DNA of 64,000 nt from Trichostrongylus colubriformis. Taxonomy: Eukaryota > Nematoda > Chromadorea > Rhabditida > Trichostrongylidae. The position numbers and the translations under genes are program-made. Shown here in pieces: positions 45,799 to 56,547 of this stretch (position 1 is the stretch's first letter; every line of letters begins with the position of its first letter). The notes below the pieces were generated by a model, which saw only the letters and a list, made by a program, of their open reading frames with translations, searched no databases and was not told where the DNA came from. The stretch spans positions 29,943,686-30,007,685 of the forward strand of contig OZ022261.1 in NCBI GenBank assembly GCA_963978905.1. The letters run 5' to 3'.

Positions 45799-47610
45799 CC
45801 CATAACGGACGGCGGCGTTTTTGCGCGGGACGGCCTCTGGGACGGGCGCGTTTTTTTTGTCTCGCGGGCGTGCGCCACCCGTGGCGCACGTCGGCACCCT
45901 AGGCAGGTTTTGTTCCATCATACGGGGACGGGTATCTCGTTGAGAGGGCGCAGACGGTAAAGCAAAAGTTGGCGCGCGCCAAAGTAACACAGTTCGCACT
46001 TATACTCTTCAGTGATTTCTTGTTAGTTCACGTTTTCACTACACTTCACTTCTTGTTTTCACTACTCGCATCTGTTTATTGTAGGACCTTATGAGCAGCA
46101 TACACTTCGCTTTTCAGCGCGAATTGCTCCGTGGCTTTCTTTTACACTTGACCTTTCTCGTTTTTTTTCGCATTCCTGAGCGCCCAAATATCTCTTCTGC
46201 TACATTTGACAAGCATTTGACTGTTTCTCTCATGCTGTTTTTCATTTATCTGTTGTACGTTGTACTTTAGGTTAATCTTTCGTTTCACCACTTCTACTGT
46301 TCCAGGCTTCTCTTGCCGTTCGTGAATGCCGGAACAAAACCTGCCTGGGGTGCCGGCACGCGCCAAATGGTGAGGCACGCCGGCACCCAGGGCACGTTTT
46401 GTTCCGGAATATTCGAACGGGTCCGTTGAAAGGGCGCAGAAAGCAGTAAAAAAGGTTGGCGCGCGCCAAAGTATAATAGTTTGCACTTATAGTCTTCAGT
46501 AATTTCTCGTTATCTCACATTTTCACTACACTTTTCACATCTTGTTTTCACTACTCGCAATCACTATTTTCACTACTCTGAATCATAAACTTAGGCAGTT
46601 CTTCAGCATTTGTGATATAGATTTGCTGGTACCATTTCATTCCCATTACGTTTCAGTTTATCGCTTCTGTTGGATTATTCGACTGCTCTAGTCACCAGTT
46701 AAACATTTTGAGTAGTAAGATAAGCGCGAGGTGATTTTCAGATGGGAAAGAAACGTGCCTCGGGGACAAAACCGAAGTCTATGGATTGTGATGGTTCCCA
46801 AATGGAGGAGGAGAGAATCCTGAACGTGGGTTATTTACGCTTCGAGGAAATGTGTTCCTGTGTTTTCGGAGATTGTGTTTTCAGAAAAGAGCTAAGCTTG
46901 TATCGCCTGATTTGTCTGTGTCGAGTGATGCCGTTCCAAATATTCCTCCACCAGGTATGCTCTTTCAGTGATGCTTCACCTGTGCTTCTACTGTACCTGG
47001 TGAATGCTTTGTTTGTGGTACAGCTTTATTAGAAACTATTGCAGCGGTGTCTAAAGTGGCTGAGATAATTCCAACCAAGAAATTCAAGTCCAGGATCATC
47101 GAGTCTACTATGGGAGACCGCCGCCAAAGATATCGTGCTCGTGCTCTACTGGTGAAGGTTGAAGGACCCAGGCGGGTGTCTAGAAGGAGATGTGTTGGCT
47201 GTTACAAAGCCCTAACAAAGTCAAAGGGTGCACCTTATGCGAGATTCCATGCCAAACGGGTAACCACAAAATGTTCCTCATGTGGGGCTTTCTATGGCTT
47301 GACATGCTTTCAAGTTTGCCATACATTCTGCTCTTATTGATTTATTTGTTTGTATAATTGGAAAGGTTCCGCATTTGAAGTCAATCGCATATTATTTGTT
47401 GTATATCCGATAAAATTTATGCTGCACCGGTCCTGAGAACATATGCTATTCTTCAATACTAGCAGTGTATACGTGTACAATTAGATTCTTGGAAATACTG
47501 GAAAGCTAGAAGAAAAATCATTCTGAATGTCATGCGCCACCCGTGGCGCACGTCGTCCCCAGGTCCAGTTCTAGCGTGCGCCACGGGTGGCACACGTCGT
47601 CCGTTATGGG
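45799..47610 (+). mobile_element. piggyBac-type DNA transposon, internally decayed
   Basis: 1812 bp flanked by TTAA (45795-45798, 47611-47614). Terminal inverted repeats are CCCATAACGGACG and its inverse. Subterminal palindromes GTGCGCCACCCGTGGCGCAC lie near both ends. The coding remnant at 46742-47340 ends in a cysteine-rich domain (RRCVGCYKALTKSKGAPYAR ... KCSSCG...LTCFQVCH) like the C-terminal zinc-binding domain of piggyBac transposases. The DDD catalytic core is not seen, so the element is defective. Confidence 0.85.
46742..47340 (+). pseudogene. piggyBac transposase remnant (N-terminus plus C-terminal Cys-rich domain)
   Basis: An ATG-led frame (MGKKRASGTKPKSMDCDGSQ) follows an acceptor-like GATTTTCAG. 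After about 96 codons it stops. A second frame from about 46990 reads ECFVCGTALLETIAAVSKVA, then MGDRRQRYRARALLVK and the CxxC/CxxC/LTCxxxCH cysteine cluster, and stops at 47338. The catalytic region expected between these parts is absent. Related to piggyBac by TTAA target, TIR start CCC and the C-terminal cluster. Confidence 0.6.
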
Positions 47611-47614
47611 TTAA

Positions 47615-48139
47615 GGGAAGACGGATGAGAGGCAAAAGCCGACACGGCTTTCAATTGTGACGGTATTCTAAGCATAACGCAACGGGTTAGATGGGGAGTG
47701 AGTCACTTCGGGTAGGTCAAAGTCAAGCACTGATTTGAGAAAATTTCTTTAGGGGTATGATCACTTGTAACCTAACCCAACGGCGGAGATGACCAATCCA
47801 TAATCATAGCGTTGCTACCTGTGCAGTACAAAGTATGATTATAGACTGACGATACGAGATAACCACGTCATTGCCCAAAAATCACTGAAATCAGGCAGTT
47901 CGTCAAACATTTTGCGAGAAATTTTCTTCCTAAATACGATTCCCCTCTCGAGAACTCTTCAATCTTTGTATGACTCTTCGGTCTTTGCCCAGTTAAGCAG
48001 AGTGAAACAAAGGGCTGAAGGTTCAAAGTGTAAAGGGGTGATAAAATCGGCTGACTAGGTTCAAGCCCGAAACTAATATTTGATCTGATCTTCACTGAAA
48101 AGTCTCGGAGGGCATACAAAAAGCGACCCCCTACAAATA
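47615..48139. other. No recognised gene
   Basis: About 0.5 kb between the piggyBac element and the first mariner. Unique, AT-rich; the minus-strand frame 47868-48119 is unrecognised. Confidence 0.4.
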
Positions 48140-49037
48140 TTAGGTTGATTCATAATAAATCGGACAAATGGTAGTGATGATTTCTAGAGATCATAACTCA
48201 GTAACGAATTAACGAAAATGGACGCGCGAGGTACCGTTGGAATGAGTATGAAAAGCTCTTCAAAGTACCGCAAAATAGTCACTCCAAAGTAAATTTATTC
48301 CGCCACAATGCCGCACGATTTCAAGCGGTCCAGAGACCACATTCGCAACGTCATACTATTTATATCGCTATCTGGCCAGGAACCCGCGGATATCGGCAGA
48401 CGTCTGATAGAAGTTCACAAGGAGCATGCCCCCGGCAGAAGTACACTGTAGTTGTAGCATTCGAAGTTTGCGTCAGGCGACTATTCCATCGAAGACGAAA
48501 ACCGCGGTTGGTGGAGCGTACACGGCGTAGAGTACTAGGAGCTGCTCGATGAAGGTACCACAGTATCCGCCGACGTCTACGTTCGTCAATTACGAGAATT
48601 GAAGGCCAATGTCCAAAGTTCGCTACGGCGGCGGTCACATGTCTACTTCCAGCACGACAACGTGTCTACTTCCACAGACCGCACTTCGCAAGATCGACCA
48701 AGGCCGAGCTGCTGTCGTACAGTTGGACCGTACTTCTATACCCACCGTACTCCCCAGACCTGGCCCCTTCAGATTTCCACCTTTTCTCCCACAGCCAACG
48801 CCACCTGGACGGCCAAGACTTCAAAACACGCGACGAGGTCAAGGCGGCACTCGGCAACTTCTTCGAGCTCCAGCTTCCGGCCTTCTGGAGCAAGGGCATC
48901 CATGATCTGCCTATACCGTGGCAGAAGGTCATCGATAAAGATGGAGTATATTTCAAGTGAATCCCTGTTGTCGTAAAAAAGTTGTACGACAATGATTAAA
49001 ATTGGTCAATTTGTCCGATTTATATGAATCAACCTAA
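48140..49037 (+). mobile_element. Defective mariner element, copy 1
   Basis: 898 bp flanked by TA. TIRs start TTAGGTTGATTCATAATAAA; the right TIR lacks one T. The transposase is broken: a start MPHDFKRSRDHIRNVILFIS runs into a stop after 47 codons, then pieces in other frames (FASGDYSIEDENRGWW, LLDEGTTVSADVYVRQL, YPPYSPDLAPSDFHLF, DKDGVYFK). These are recognisable as helix-turn-helix start, linker and DD34D C-terminal region, but much of the catalytic domain is deleted (898 bp versus about 1.3 kb for a full element). Confidence 0.88.
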
Positions 49038-49839
49038 TAGAAACAAGGTAAGACACAAATTTTTTAAAGATGATGGCCTAAGACGATATTGTAGAGAGAA
49101 GAGCGCATGGACAACGCAAAAGACAAACAGAGTGAAAGAGCACGCTGTTCCCTTAGTCCTCTTGGAGTTGTGGACTGTGAACAAGGTGTCGAGCTTCTGC
49201 AAGCGAGGGCTCATAACTTATACTGTGATGCGAGGTCGTTGCTTGATAACTTTCAGAGTGCACGATTCAAAAATGACCTTTTACTGATGGGAATTTGTAC
49301 CCTTCACTTGGTGGGTCGTCAATGGAAATCTCATACATGGCGCGATCCACAACAAAGCAGGCCAAGGCCAATAGCCCTTTCGTAGGTCCGCTTGCATCGA
49401 AACCACGTACAAAGGACTTCTGGAATCCACCAATTAGCCATGTAAAGCGGTATCTATCCATGGGTACCAGTGTGGATATAGTTAAGGAACTATGGGATGA
49501 AAAGGAAAATCAGCCTATGGGCTTCCTTCATATCTCACTACGATTACAAGAACGTAAACTGGTACTAGCGAACCACAGTACGTACCAAATGAGTTCGTAT
49601 TACCAATAATGTGGATGAAATCCTCATGCATGGCGCATCCCGCAGTGAGAATCTTTCTATTCGGATTCTTTAAGGTTCTTTGAGGTTTTTTCCAGTCTGC
49701 CGGTCAACAATCGACGTTCTCTAGGACAAAGAGCATTTAAAGAACCTGAAGGGGATGGGGCCAAAAAAGGAAGCCTACTTCGAAACTTTATCTCTATATA
49801 CGAGCATCTGGGTCCAGAAGGGATAATGTGTAGCGATAC

Positions 49840-49990
49840 TCTCGTTGATGAACGGTTCTTTGGGGCGTTATTGCGGTGGTAGCGCGCTTAACTTCAAACT
49901 GCATACTCCAGTAGCCGGGTTGCCTGCTGGCGGCGGGCAGATATGGAGTTGATCTCATTCAAAATTCATTAATGATGTTCAACAAATGAA
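49840..49990 (+). repeat. Repeat family J, left half of split copy
   Basis: ATACTCCAGTAGCCGGGTTG, CTGGCGGCGGGCAGA and GATGTTCAACAAATGAA match the uninterrupted copy at 43560-43659. The copy resumes at 52425 after the RTE insertion. Confidence 0.65.
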
Positions 49991-50129
49991 GGTGTATTGG
50001 ACAATAATAGTCGTGTGCGCACCGGTTTCTCCGAACACGAGAAGGACGGGTTTTCTCTCAGCCTTAACGAAGCCATCAGATCAGTTCCGGAGAACGTTTA
50101 CTTCACCATGGCAGGTGATCTGAAAGATC

Positions 50130-50528
50130 ATGTCGGAAGGAATAGAAGAGGCGTGGAACGAGTGCACGGAAACAAAGAAGTACGGGCAAGGAACGCTGAG
50201 GGAAAGAAAGAGAGTTCCCGACCTGGCAGCAGCCCATGACCTAGTAGCCTGCAGAACGCTCTTTGCGAAGAGGGAGATTGAAAAGGTGGCCTACATCAGT
50301 GGAGAAAGACAAACGGAAATCTACCATGTTCTCGTAAAAAGACTGGCCTTCAAAACTGTTAAGGACATCAAGGTAATGCCAGCAGATGAGCTGGCAACTC
50401 AGCACAAGCCTCTCCTAGTGGGCATTGTCATAGAGTTCCCGAAGAAAATGAGGGTGAAAATCGAAAGAAGAATCCGGTGGTGGAAGCTGCATAGAGAGAA
50501 AGAGCGACCTCAAGGGAAGAGTGCTTGA
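50130..50528 (+). pseudogene. RTE endonuclease domain fragment
   Basis: A 132-codon frame covering the C-terminal half of the RTE endonuclease and linker: DLAAAHDLVACRTLFAKRE, YISGERQTEIYHVLVKRL, ELATQHKPLLVGIVIEF, RIRWWKLHRE. Family members carry Asp-His in the ..IDH.. position; this copy has Tyr-His, removing a catalytic Asp. The preceding half is in another frame (49997-50239). Confidence 0.75.
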
Positions 50529-50677
50529 GATGAGCCTTCCAAATCTTAGCGGTTCGATCCAGAAGTTATGGAGCGAAGCGGCACAGTCATCCTACGATGC
50601 GCAGAGGAAACACTAGGCGAGAATAGAAGCGGCGGAGCGGAGCCTAGAAGATCAACAGCAAAAGTTCAACTACAAAA

Positions 50678-50743
50678 GTTGCAAGAGGGTCACGAAAGCC
50701 GCTCTAGCCTGTTGCAAGAGGGTCACGAAAGCCGCTCTAGCCA
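50678..50743 (+). repeat. 33-bp tandem duplication inside the RTE element
   Basis: The unit GTTGCAAGAGGGTCACGAAA then GCCGCTCTAGCCT occurs twice back to back and stays in frame (LQEGHESRSSL twice). Confidence 0.9.
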
Positions 50744-51017
50744 AGGCATAAAAAACGGAGATGGATGCAGGAGAGAACGCGGACGGTAAAGACACTAGTT
50801 CATCTTTTGACTCGCTGGAGTCCGGTATCTGGCCACCCAAAACATCAGAATGGAGAAGTCAAAGCAGCGAAGGTGCCATTCTGTGTAAGCCTGCAGAGGT
50901 AAGAGGGCGGGAGTACTTCAACGAGCTATTTAATGAGGAGTTTTCTCGCAAAGAAAGACACAACAAGAGGCAACAGATGGTCCCATCCCATCCTGGATAA
51001 ATGAAGAGGTACTTCAA

Positions 51018-51383
51018 GTGATGGGGAATTCAAAAGTAGGGAAGACGGCTGGTCCAGAAGGGGTACCTATGGAGACATGGAAAGCCTTTGGAGAGTACGG
51101 CGTATGGTGGCTCACTCGCTTCCTCAACACGGTGTCCGCGCAAGGAATGATTCTGGATGCCTGGAGGACTATGAACATCGTTCCGATTTCCAAACAAAAA
51201 GGAAGAGCAGTAGAGTGTTCCAACTACCGAGAGATCAACTTGACAGCACATACTATGATGCTACACGAGCGGTTGGTCGACTTTAGACTCAGAGATCTGA
51301 TCCCAATCTCCCAGAAGCACAATGCCCGAAAGTCAACAACGGATGCGATCTTCATCGTTCGACAACTCGCGGTTAAGTATTGA
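51018..51383 (+). pseudogene. RTE reverse transcriptase fragment
   Basis: 121 codons of the N-terminal fingers: GKTAGPEGVPMETWKAFGE, AWRTMNIVPISKQKG, CSNYREINLTAHTMMLHERL, RKSTTDAIFIVRQLAVKY. It then hits a stop. Motif A is not readable; later RT text continues in other frames to about 51800. Confidence 0.75.
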
Positions 51384-52424
51384 AAAAAGCGCCGACCACG
51401 ATGAGTGGCCTTCTTCGACCAACGAAGGATCCGACCACCTTTCTTGACCAGTGATCTGGAGAGCCCTTCGAGATCGGAAGTACCCGAACACCTTATCTCT
51501 CTCATAAGGTGTATGTGCGCTGGCGCTGAAGCAGTCGTAAGCAGTCCGCACGGAAAACCAGTGAAGTGGACATCACGATAGGGGTGCACCACGGATCACC
51601 CTTGGGTCCGTTCCTCCTCCTGCTCACTTTAAATGTCATGGTTAAAGATCTTATGAACGAACCGCTAGAGAACATCCTCTACGGTGACACATTGCAGTGG
51701 TCGCGGATAACAAGAAGAACTCAAGAATAAAGTTCAAAAGTGACAGGATGTGCTGGTGGAGAATGCTCCCCGACTGAGCCTTGAGTAGACCAAGTTCCTG
51801 AGCTCAGAAAGATGTACAGAGGTGATCGTAGATCTTCACAGCGGAAATATAGAAAGGGTAGAAAAATTCCGGTATCTGGAATTCGCTGAAGCTAGCTGCC
51901 GAAAGTACGGTGAACCAGACAGTGAAGTCTCAGATAAGTGCGGCATGGATGACATGAGGAGAAACTCAGTGCTCCAGGACTTTTGAGAGTGGTGTACGGA
52001 TTGGTGGTGAGGTCAGCAATTCTGCAGGGGAGCGAGTGTTGGCCCACAACAAAGAATTACGAAAGGCAGCTGCACTCCGCAAAAATGAGGATGCTTAGAT
52101 GGGCTTGCGGTTGAGCACGACTCGACACGTCAGGAATGAGGATGTAAGAGCGGTCATGCAGACGGCTACGATGGTAAAGGCACGTAGGCGGAAGGCCAGA
52201 GGATCACCCAATAAAAAGTAGTTTGAAGCCTTCGGCCGGCGACCACGGAGAGCTCCAAAGAAGAGATGGAAGGATATCATCCAGAAGGACCCCACCGATA
52301 TCGAGGCCATTACAGTGAATGCTCTAGACAAGAACAAAGGCGATGTATGACAGAGGTTGCGGAACATGCGACGGCGCGGGATTTACGCCAGTGAGAAGTA
52401 GTAGTAGTAGTGGTAGTAGTAGAA

Positions 52425-52620
52425 GATGTTCAACAAGTGAAACAACAAACAGAAACAAACAAGTGAATCCATGAAAGAGAGAATAAGCGGAAGGAAAGTA
52501 CTAAAAATGCATTTATGATAAAAAAAATCCAATGAATTCACACTCGCTGGCTTCGCGAGGCGTAGTGTGTGCAGCTGCAGAACTAGAGCGGGCACCGTAG
52601 ACCCAAAACCCCAGAAAATC
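52425..52620 (+). repeat. Repeat family J, right half of split copy
   Basis: GATGTTCAACAAGTGAAACA, then AATCCAATGAATTCACACTC and GCGTAGTGTGTGCAGCTGCA, match the uninterrupted copy after 43643. Confidence 0.6.
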
Positions 52621-52839
52621 CAAGTCTTTAAGCGCTGCGCTTTGCTCAGCTTGGTCATCAAACACAGTACATATGGCTCCGAAAAGTACATATGTATTAT
52701 GATAGAGAGCTGAGTACTCAGACAGGAGTGATTAGGACTTTCAAGAGCTTGCTGGGTCCATGGCTCCCTCAAAGACACGGGGAGGACTAATTTGGCAGAC
52801 TGTGGAATATGAAAGTAGAGGGGCTCAACAATGTAACCG

Positions 52840-53165
52840 TAGAGAAAGAACGAGACAAAACGACAAAAACCCCGAAAAACCCCTCTTCTCTCTTGCATCC
52901 TCTGCGCCAATAGCCGAAGTAGAGTGCAGACGAACGAAGGGGCAAAATCAGCCGGCCGCAAACGTTGTCCGACCTTCGCCAGAACCCGCCCGGCTGCTGG
53001 ACTGAAGGACCACACGCTATGCTGCGGAGTCGTGATAAGACCTCAAGCCGCGTTTTTTCAATGCGAATTTCGCCACAGATCTCTACTACTAAAGTATAAT
53101 AGAAGCTTGTTTTCAAAGAACATGCATTCATAGTTCTCAGTTTTCTCTCACCCCTCCCGGTGTCT
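52840..53165 (-). repeat. Repeat family F, copy 4 (inverted)
   Basis: The plus strand shows ACCCCTCTTCTCTCTTGCATCCTCTGCGC, CCGCAAACGTTGTCC and AGTCGTGATAAGACCTCAAG. The reverse complement matches other family F copies, and 61480-61820 aligns over its whole length. The 210-codon frame on the minus strand (52383-53015) is this repeat. Confidence 0.6.
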
Positions 53166-55467
53166 CTACTTTGTCAAGAGACTTTGTACCAATGCTCATG
53201 TCATCACCCCATCGATCTGTGAGTTTACCCAGTATGTAATCGACAAAAGAAATAATTAAACTTTGTGGATAAGCTTTTTGGTGGAAATTTGAATGTGTTG
53301 TGATCCTGTTAAATACAATACTCACTCAACTTATTAGCTGGGGACTACCAATGCAACCTCGGCATACCCAGGTCAAGCAACGGAACATTTCGTGTACAGG
53401 GAAAATTTCCAAGAAGTAAGGATTCCATCAAACCAACCCTTACTCTTATCCTCACTCCCCTCATAACCCTCCATCCCCTCCTCCTCCATCCATGGACAGA
53501 TGCTGTTGACATACTTACGTTGTGCTTCTAATGAAAGGACGTTAATCAATTCATATTTGGCTGCCTAGTACAAAGGATGATCATCGACTTTTTATTTTTT
53601 TAGACTGTTGCCACACAGATCACTTCAAAAATCGTCTAGTCCGAGATCTTCTCACCGAATACGAAGCCCGTTTCCAATCTAAGATACAATCCCTCTGAGG
53701 ATTCTTCATTCCTTGCCTAGCCTAGAGCACATCTTGCTATAGAATACTGCATATTGCATACGAACAAGTTACGCACGTTCAATATGATAATTTCAATTTC
53801 ACAATCAGCAGACGGGGACAATATAGCATTAAAAGAAAGGGTGAAAAGCGAGATGAGCAGTGGAAGACATTGGTAAGGACCGAGAAAGCTCTGTGCTCAC
53901 GAAGACACCTCGAGGGGAGATTGGTGCGCGATAGTAGTAGCGTGGTGAAGATCGATGGATTCTAGGGGCTGAATGCCAAGGATTACTGAAACGTCTTATA
54001 GCCTTTGCGTCGTCCTTCGAGTTCTCCTCGTTCTTGTTTCTTACGACCCGCACATAATCCTCAGTTCTTAGCCACCGCTAGATGGGCTTTTCCAGTAGTC
54101 ACAGTGTTGCTATCATTAAATTTTTCAGCGATGACGAACATCATTTTGTGCTTTTAACTGGTGAAGCATAGCGAAGTCCAATATCAGTTACATGGACCGA
54201 AGATAGCCAACACCACAGAAGGGCGCTCACAACTTGGACGAAGAGCTTATTGATGGAAATGATAAAATGTTCCAATAAATCGATCTGCTGGCTCTGGAGC
54301 ACCACTAGCTGGCACCATACATAAGGAGGGTCATGCGAAGAAGCGGCGAAGTGAATACGCAGTTCCCATATCTCAAATTGCAGTCAACAACGCCAACTCT
54401 CCTAGTTGTTCAGAATTTGAATTCTTTTGCAGAAAAAAAGTGACAAGGAATGACAGTGAACGGCAGTGAAGAACGAAATGGAACGGCCTAAAACTTGGGA
54501 AGTGAAACCTCTGCTCTCTTTTATAGGAAAACGCAACAGCGCGCTCATCGCTGACGCATCGATTACATTCGCGTAAATCTGTGATGCCTTGCGTCACGCA
54601 CAGCGGGTACTGTGCTCACTTATGCAAGGAGCTGTGGCTAAGTAGAAGAATAACTGCAATTGCTTTTCTTGTACAAGGGAAAAGTTTCTCGTGATGCCTC
54701 TGGCACCCTGAACAAAGTCCACCCCCCGAACAACGTTTTCTTCATGTGCGAAATTACGATGAAAGCTAGCGCACAGGTCAGCGCAGTGCTTTTTTATGGG
54801 AAGCTGGAGCGTATATTTCACCAGAATTGTGCCAAACACCGTTGCAAAATCGCTTAAACTTGTCTGGGACAATGAAATATCACGGACGTGATTATAGAAC
54901 TTGTTGGTCATGCCTTCGTAACTGAGATTACTGTAACCTATACATAGTCATTCGAATTCCATCATTTCTAGATTGTAGAACAACATATGAATACTTTACC
55001 TACATTTGAAAGCTAAGAGCATTTTTAGATCCGTAGGAAGAGATATGAAGGTAAATTGTATATATTCTTTCAGCTCACTAGCTTTAGCTCCGTAGGGCAT
55101 GATAAATCAGCATATAAACGGTGGGGACCGTAGGTCTCTCTTCCTGCAATGAAGTGACTTCGGTGCAATTCAAGTGAAAGATGGTGCAAAGATTTCAGTC
55201 AGGAGCAATATTTTCTCATATGTGCTGAATTCACTCGCTTATCACTGCATTTTCTTAAATACTTACTTTATATCGTTTAATCATCACATTTCCTTATATA
55301 TAGTTTAATCACCCAGGTTTGAAGTCGATTTGGATAAGTCCTGGATTAACCCGCATGGCAAACACAGAAGTATCTTGTTGGCCGATATCAGTGGTACAGA
55401 CAATACTAAATCGAACTGGTATCGCCCACAAGTAGGGGGTAGGTACCATATCCACACCTTGCTTCTA
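53166..55467. other. No recognised gene
   Basis: AT-rich with scattered short frames. An SL1-like 22-mer at 55301-55322 is discussed under rejected items. No shared repeats found. Confidence 0.35.
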
Positions 55468-56365
55468 TTAGGTTGATTCATAATAAATCGGACAAATGGT
55501 AGTGATGATTTCTAGACATCATAACTCAGTAACGAATTAACGAAAATGGACGCGCGAGGTACCGTTGGAATGAGTATGAAAAGCTCTTCGAAGTACCGGA
55601 AAATAATCACTCCAAAGTAAATTCATTCCGCCACAATGCCGCACGATTTCAAGCGGTCCAGAGACCACATCCGCAACGTCATACTATTTATATCGCTATC
55701 TGGCCAGGAACCCGCGGATATCGGCAGACGTCTGATAGAAGTTCACAAGGAGCATGCCCCCGGCAGAAGTACACTGTAGTTGTAGCATTCGAAGTTTGCG
55801 TCAGGCGACTATTCCATCGAAGACGAAAACCGCGGTTGGTGGAGCGTACACGGCGTAGAGTACTGGGAGCTGCTCGATGAAGGTACCACAGTATCCGCCG
55901 ACGTCTACGTTCGTCAATTACGAGAATTGAAGGCCAATGTCCAAAGTTCGCTCGGCGGCGGTCACATGTCTACTTCCAGCACGACAACGTGTCTACTTCC
56001 ACAGACCGCACTTCGCAAGATCGACCAAGGCCGAGCTGCTGTCGTACAGTTGGACCGTACTTCTATACCCACCATACTCCCCAGACCTGGCCCCTTCAGA
56101 TTTCCACCTTTTCTCCCACAGCCAACGCCACCTGGACGGCCAAGACTTCAAAACTCGCGACGAGGTCAAGGCGGCACTCGGCAACTTCTTCGAGCTCCAG
56201 CTTCCGGCCTTCTGGAGCAAGGGCATCCATGATCTGCCTATACCGTGGCAGAAGGTCATCGATAAAGATGGAGTATATTTCAAGTGAATCCCTGTTGTCG
56301 TAAAAAAGTTGTACGACAATGATTAAAATTGGTCAATTTGTCCGATTTATTATGAATCAACCTAA
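55468..56365 (+). mobile_element. Defective mariner element, copy 2
   Basis: 898 bp flanked by TA, same orientation as copy 1. By eye I count about ten differences, roughly 99 percent identity. The early stop after MPHDFKRSRDHIRNVILFIS..., the missing catalytic region and the C-terminal frame (ARVYFHRPHFARSTKAELLS then LYPPYSPDLAPSDFHLF to DKDGVYFK, 55937-56287) are shared with copy 1. The C-terminal frame is longer here because copy 1 has one extra A near 48628. Confidence 0.88.
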
Positions 56366-56420
56366 TACAATGCCGAATGTATGTCAAATACGTGGTGCAT
56401 CCAGCGCAAATCCATTTACA

Positions 56421-56547
56421 CTCCATTTCGGAGCTCCCGATAGGGCGCGGGTGGGTGGCGAGAGTGAGAGTGTGTGGCGGAGTGAGAGATTCTGATGCAC
56501 CCTCACCCAAGTTTGTAGGCCACGCCCTATCAGCGCTCCGAAATGGA
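56421..56547. repeat. Short foldback MITE beside the mariner
   Basis: CTCCATTTCGGAGCTCCCGA faces CAGCGCTCCGAAATGGA; the inner arms GATAGGGCGCGGG and CCACGCCCTATC also pair. The centre is purine-rich. Bases 56548-57810 show nothing else recognised. Confidence 0.6.

Larger units (their letters stand above)
49991..52424 (+). mobile_element. RTE-type LINE insertion, degenerate
   Basis: 2434 bp between 17-bp direct repeats (GATGTTCAACAAATGAA and GATGTTCAACAAGTGAA). It begins inside an apurinic-type endonuclease domain (NVYFTMAGDLKDHVGRN, ISGERQTEIYHVLVKRL) and continues through reverse transcriptase (KTAGPEGVPMETWK, WRTMNIVPISKQKG, SNYREINL, GVHHGSPLGPF, then LYGD with a frameshift at the catalytic motif). 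It ends in a short tandem GTA tail (52398-52422), as RTE elements do. It is 5'-truncated and broken by frameshifts and stops. Confidence 0.85.

Noticed and set aside
48599..48992. Overlapping open frames on both strands
   Set aside because: Shadows of the frameshifted mariner transposase; only the frame with YPPYSPDLAPSDFHLF is meaningful.
52383..53015. Longest open frame in the window (210 codons, minus)
   Set aside because: It lies across inverted repeat F copy 4 and the repeat J remnant; composition is not protein-like and the same frame is broken in the parallel copy at 61480-61820.
55301..55322. Sequence resembling the nematode spliced leader SL1 (TAGTTTAATCACCCAGGTTTGAA)
   Set aside because: About 18 of 22 positions agree, but the expected GT donor right after the leader and the Sm-site/stem of an SL RNA gene are not seen; treated as coincidence.
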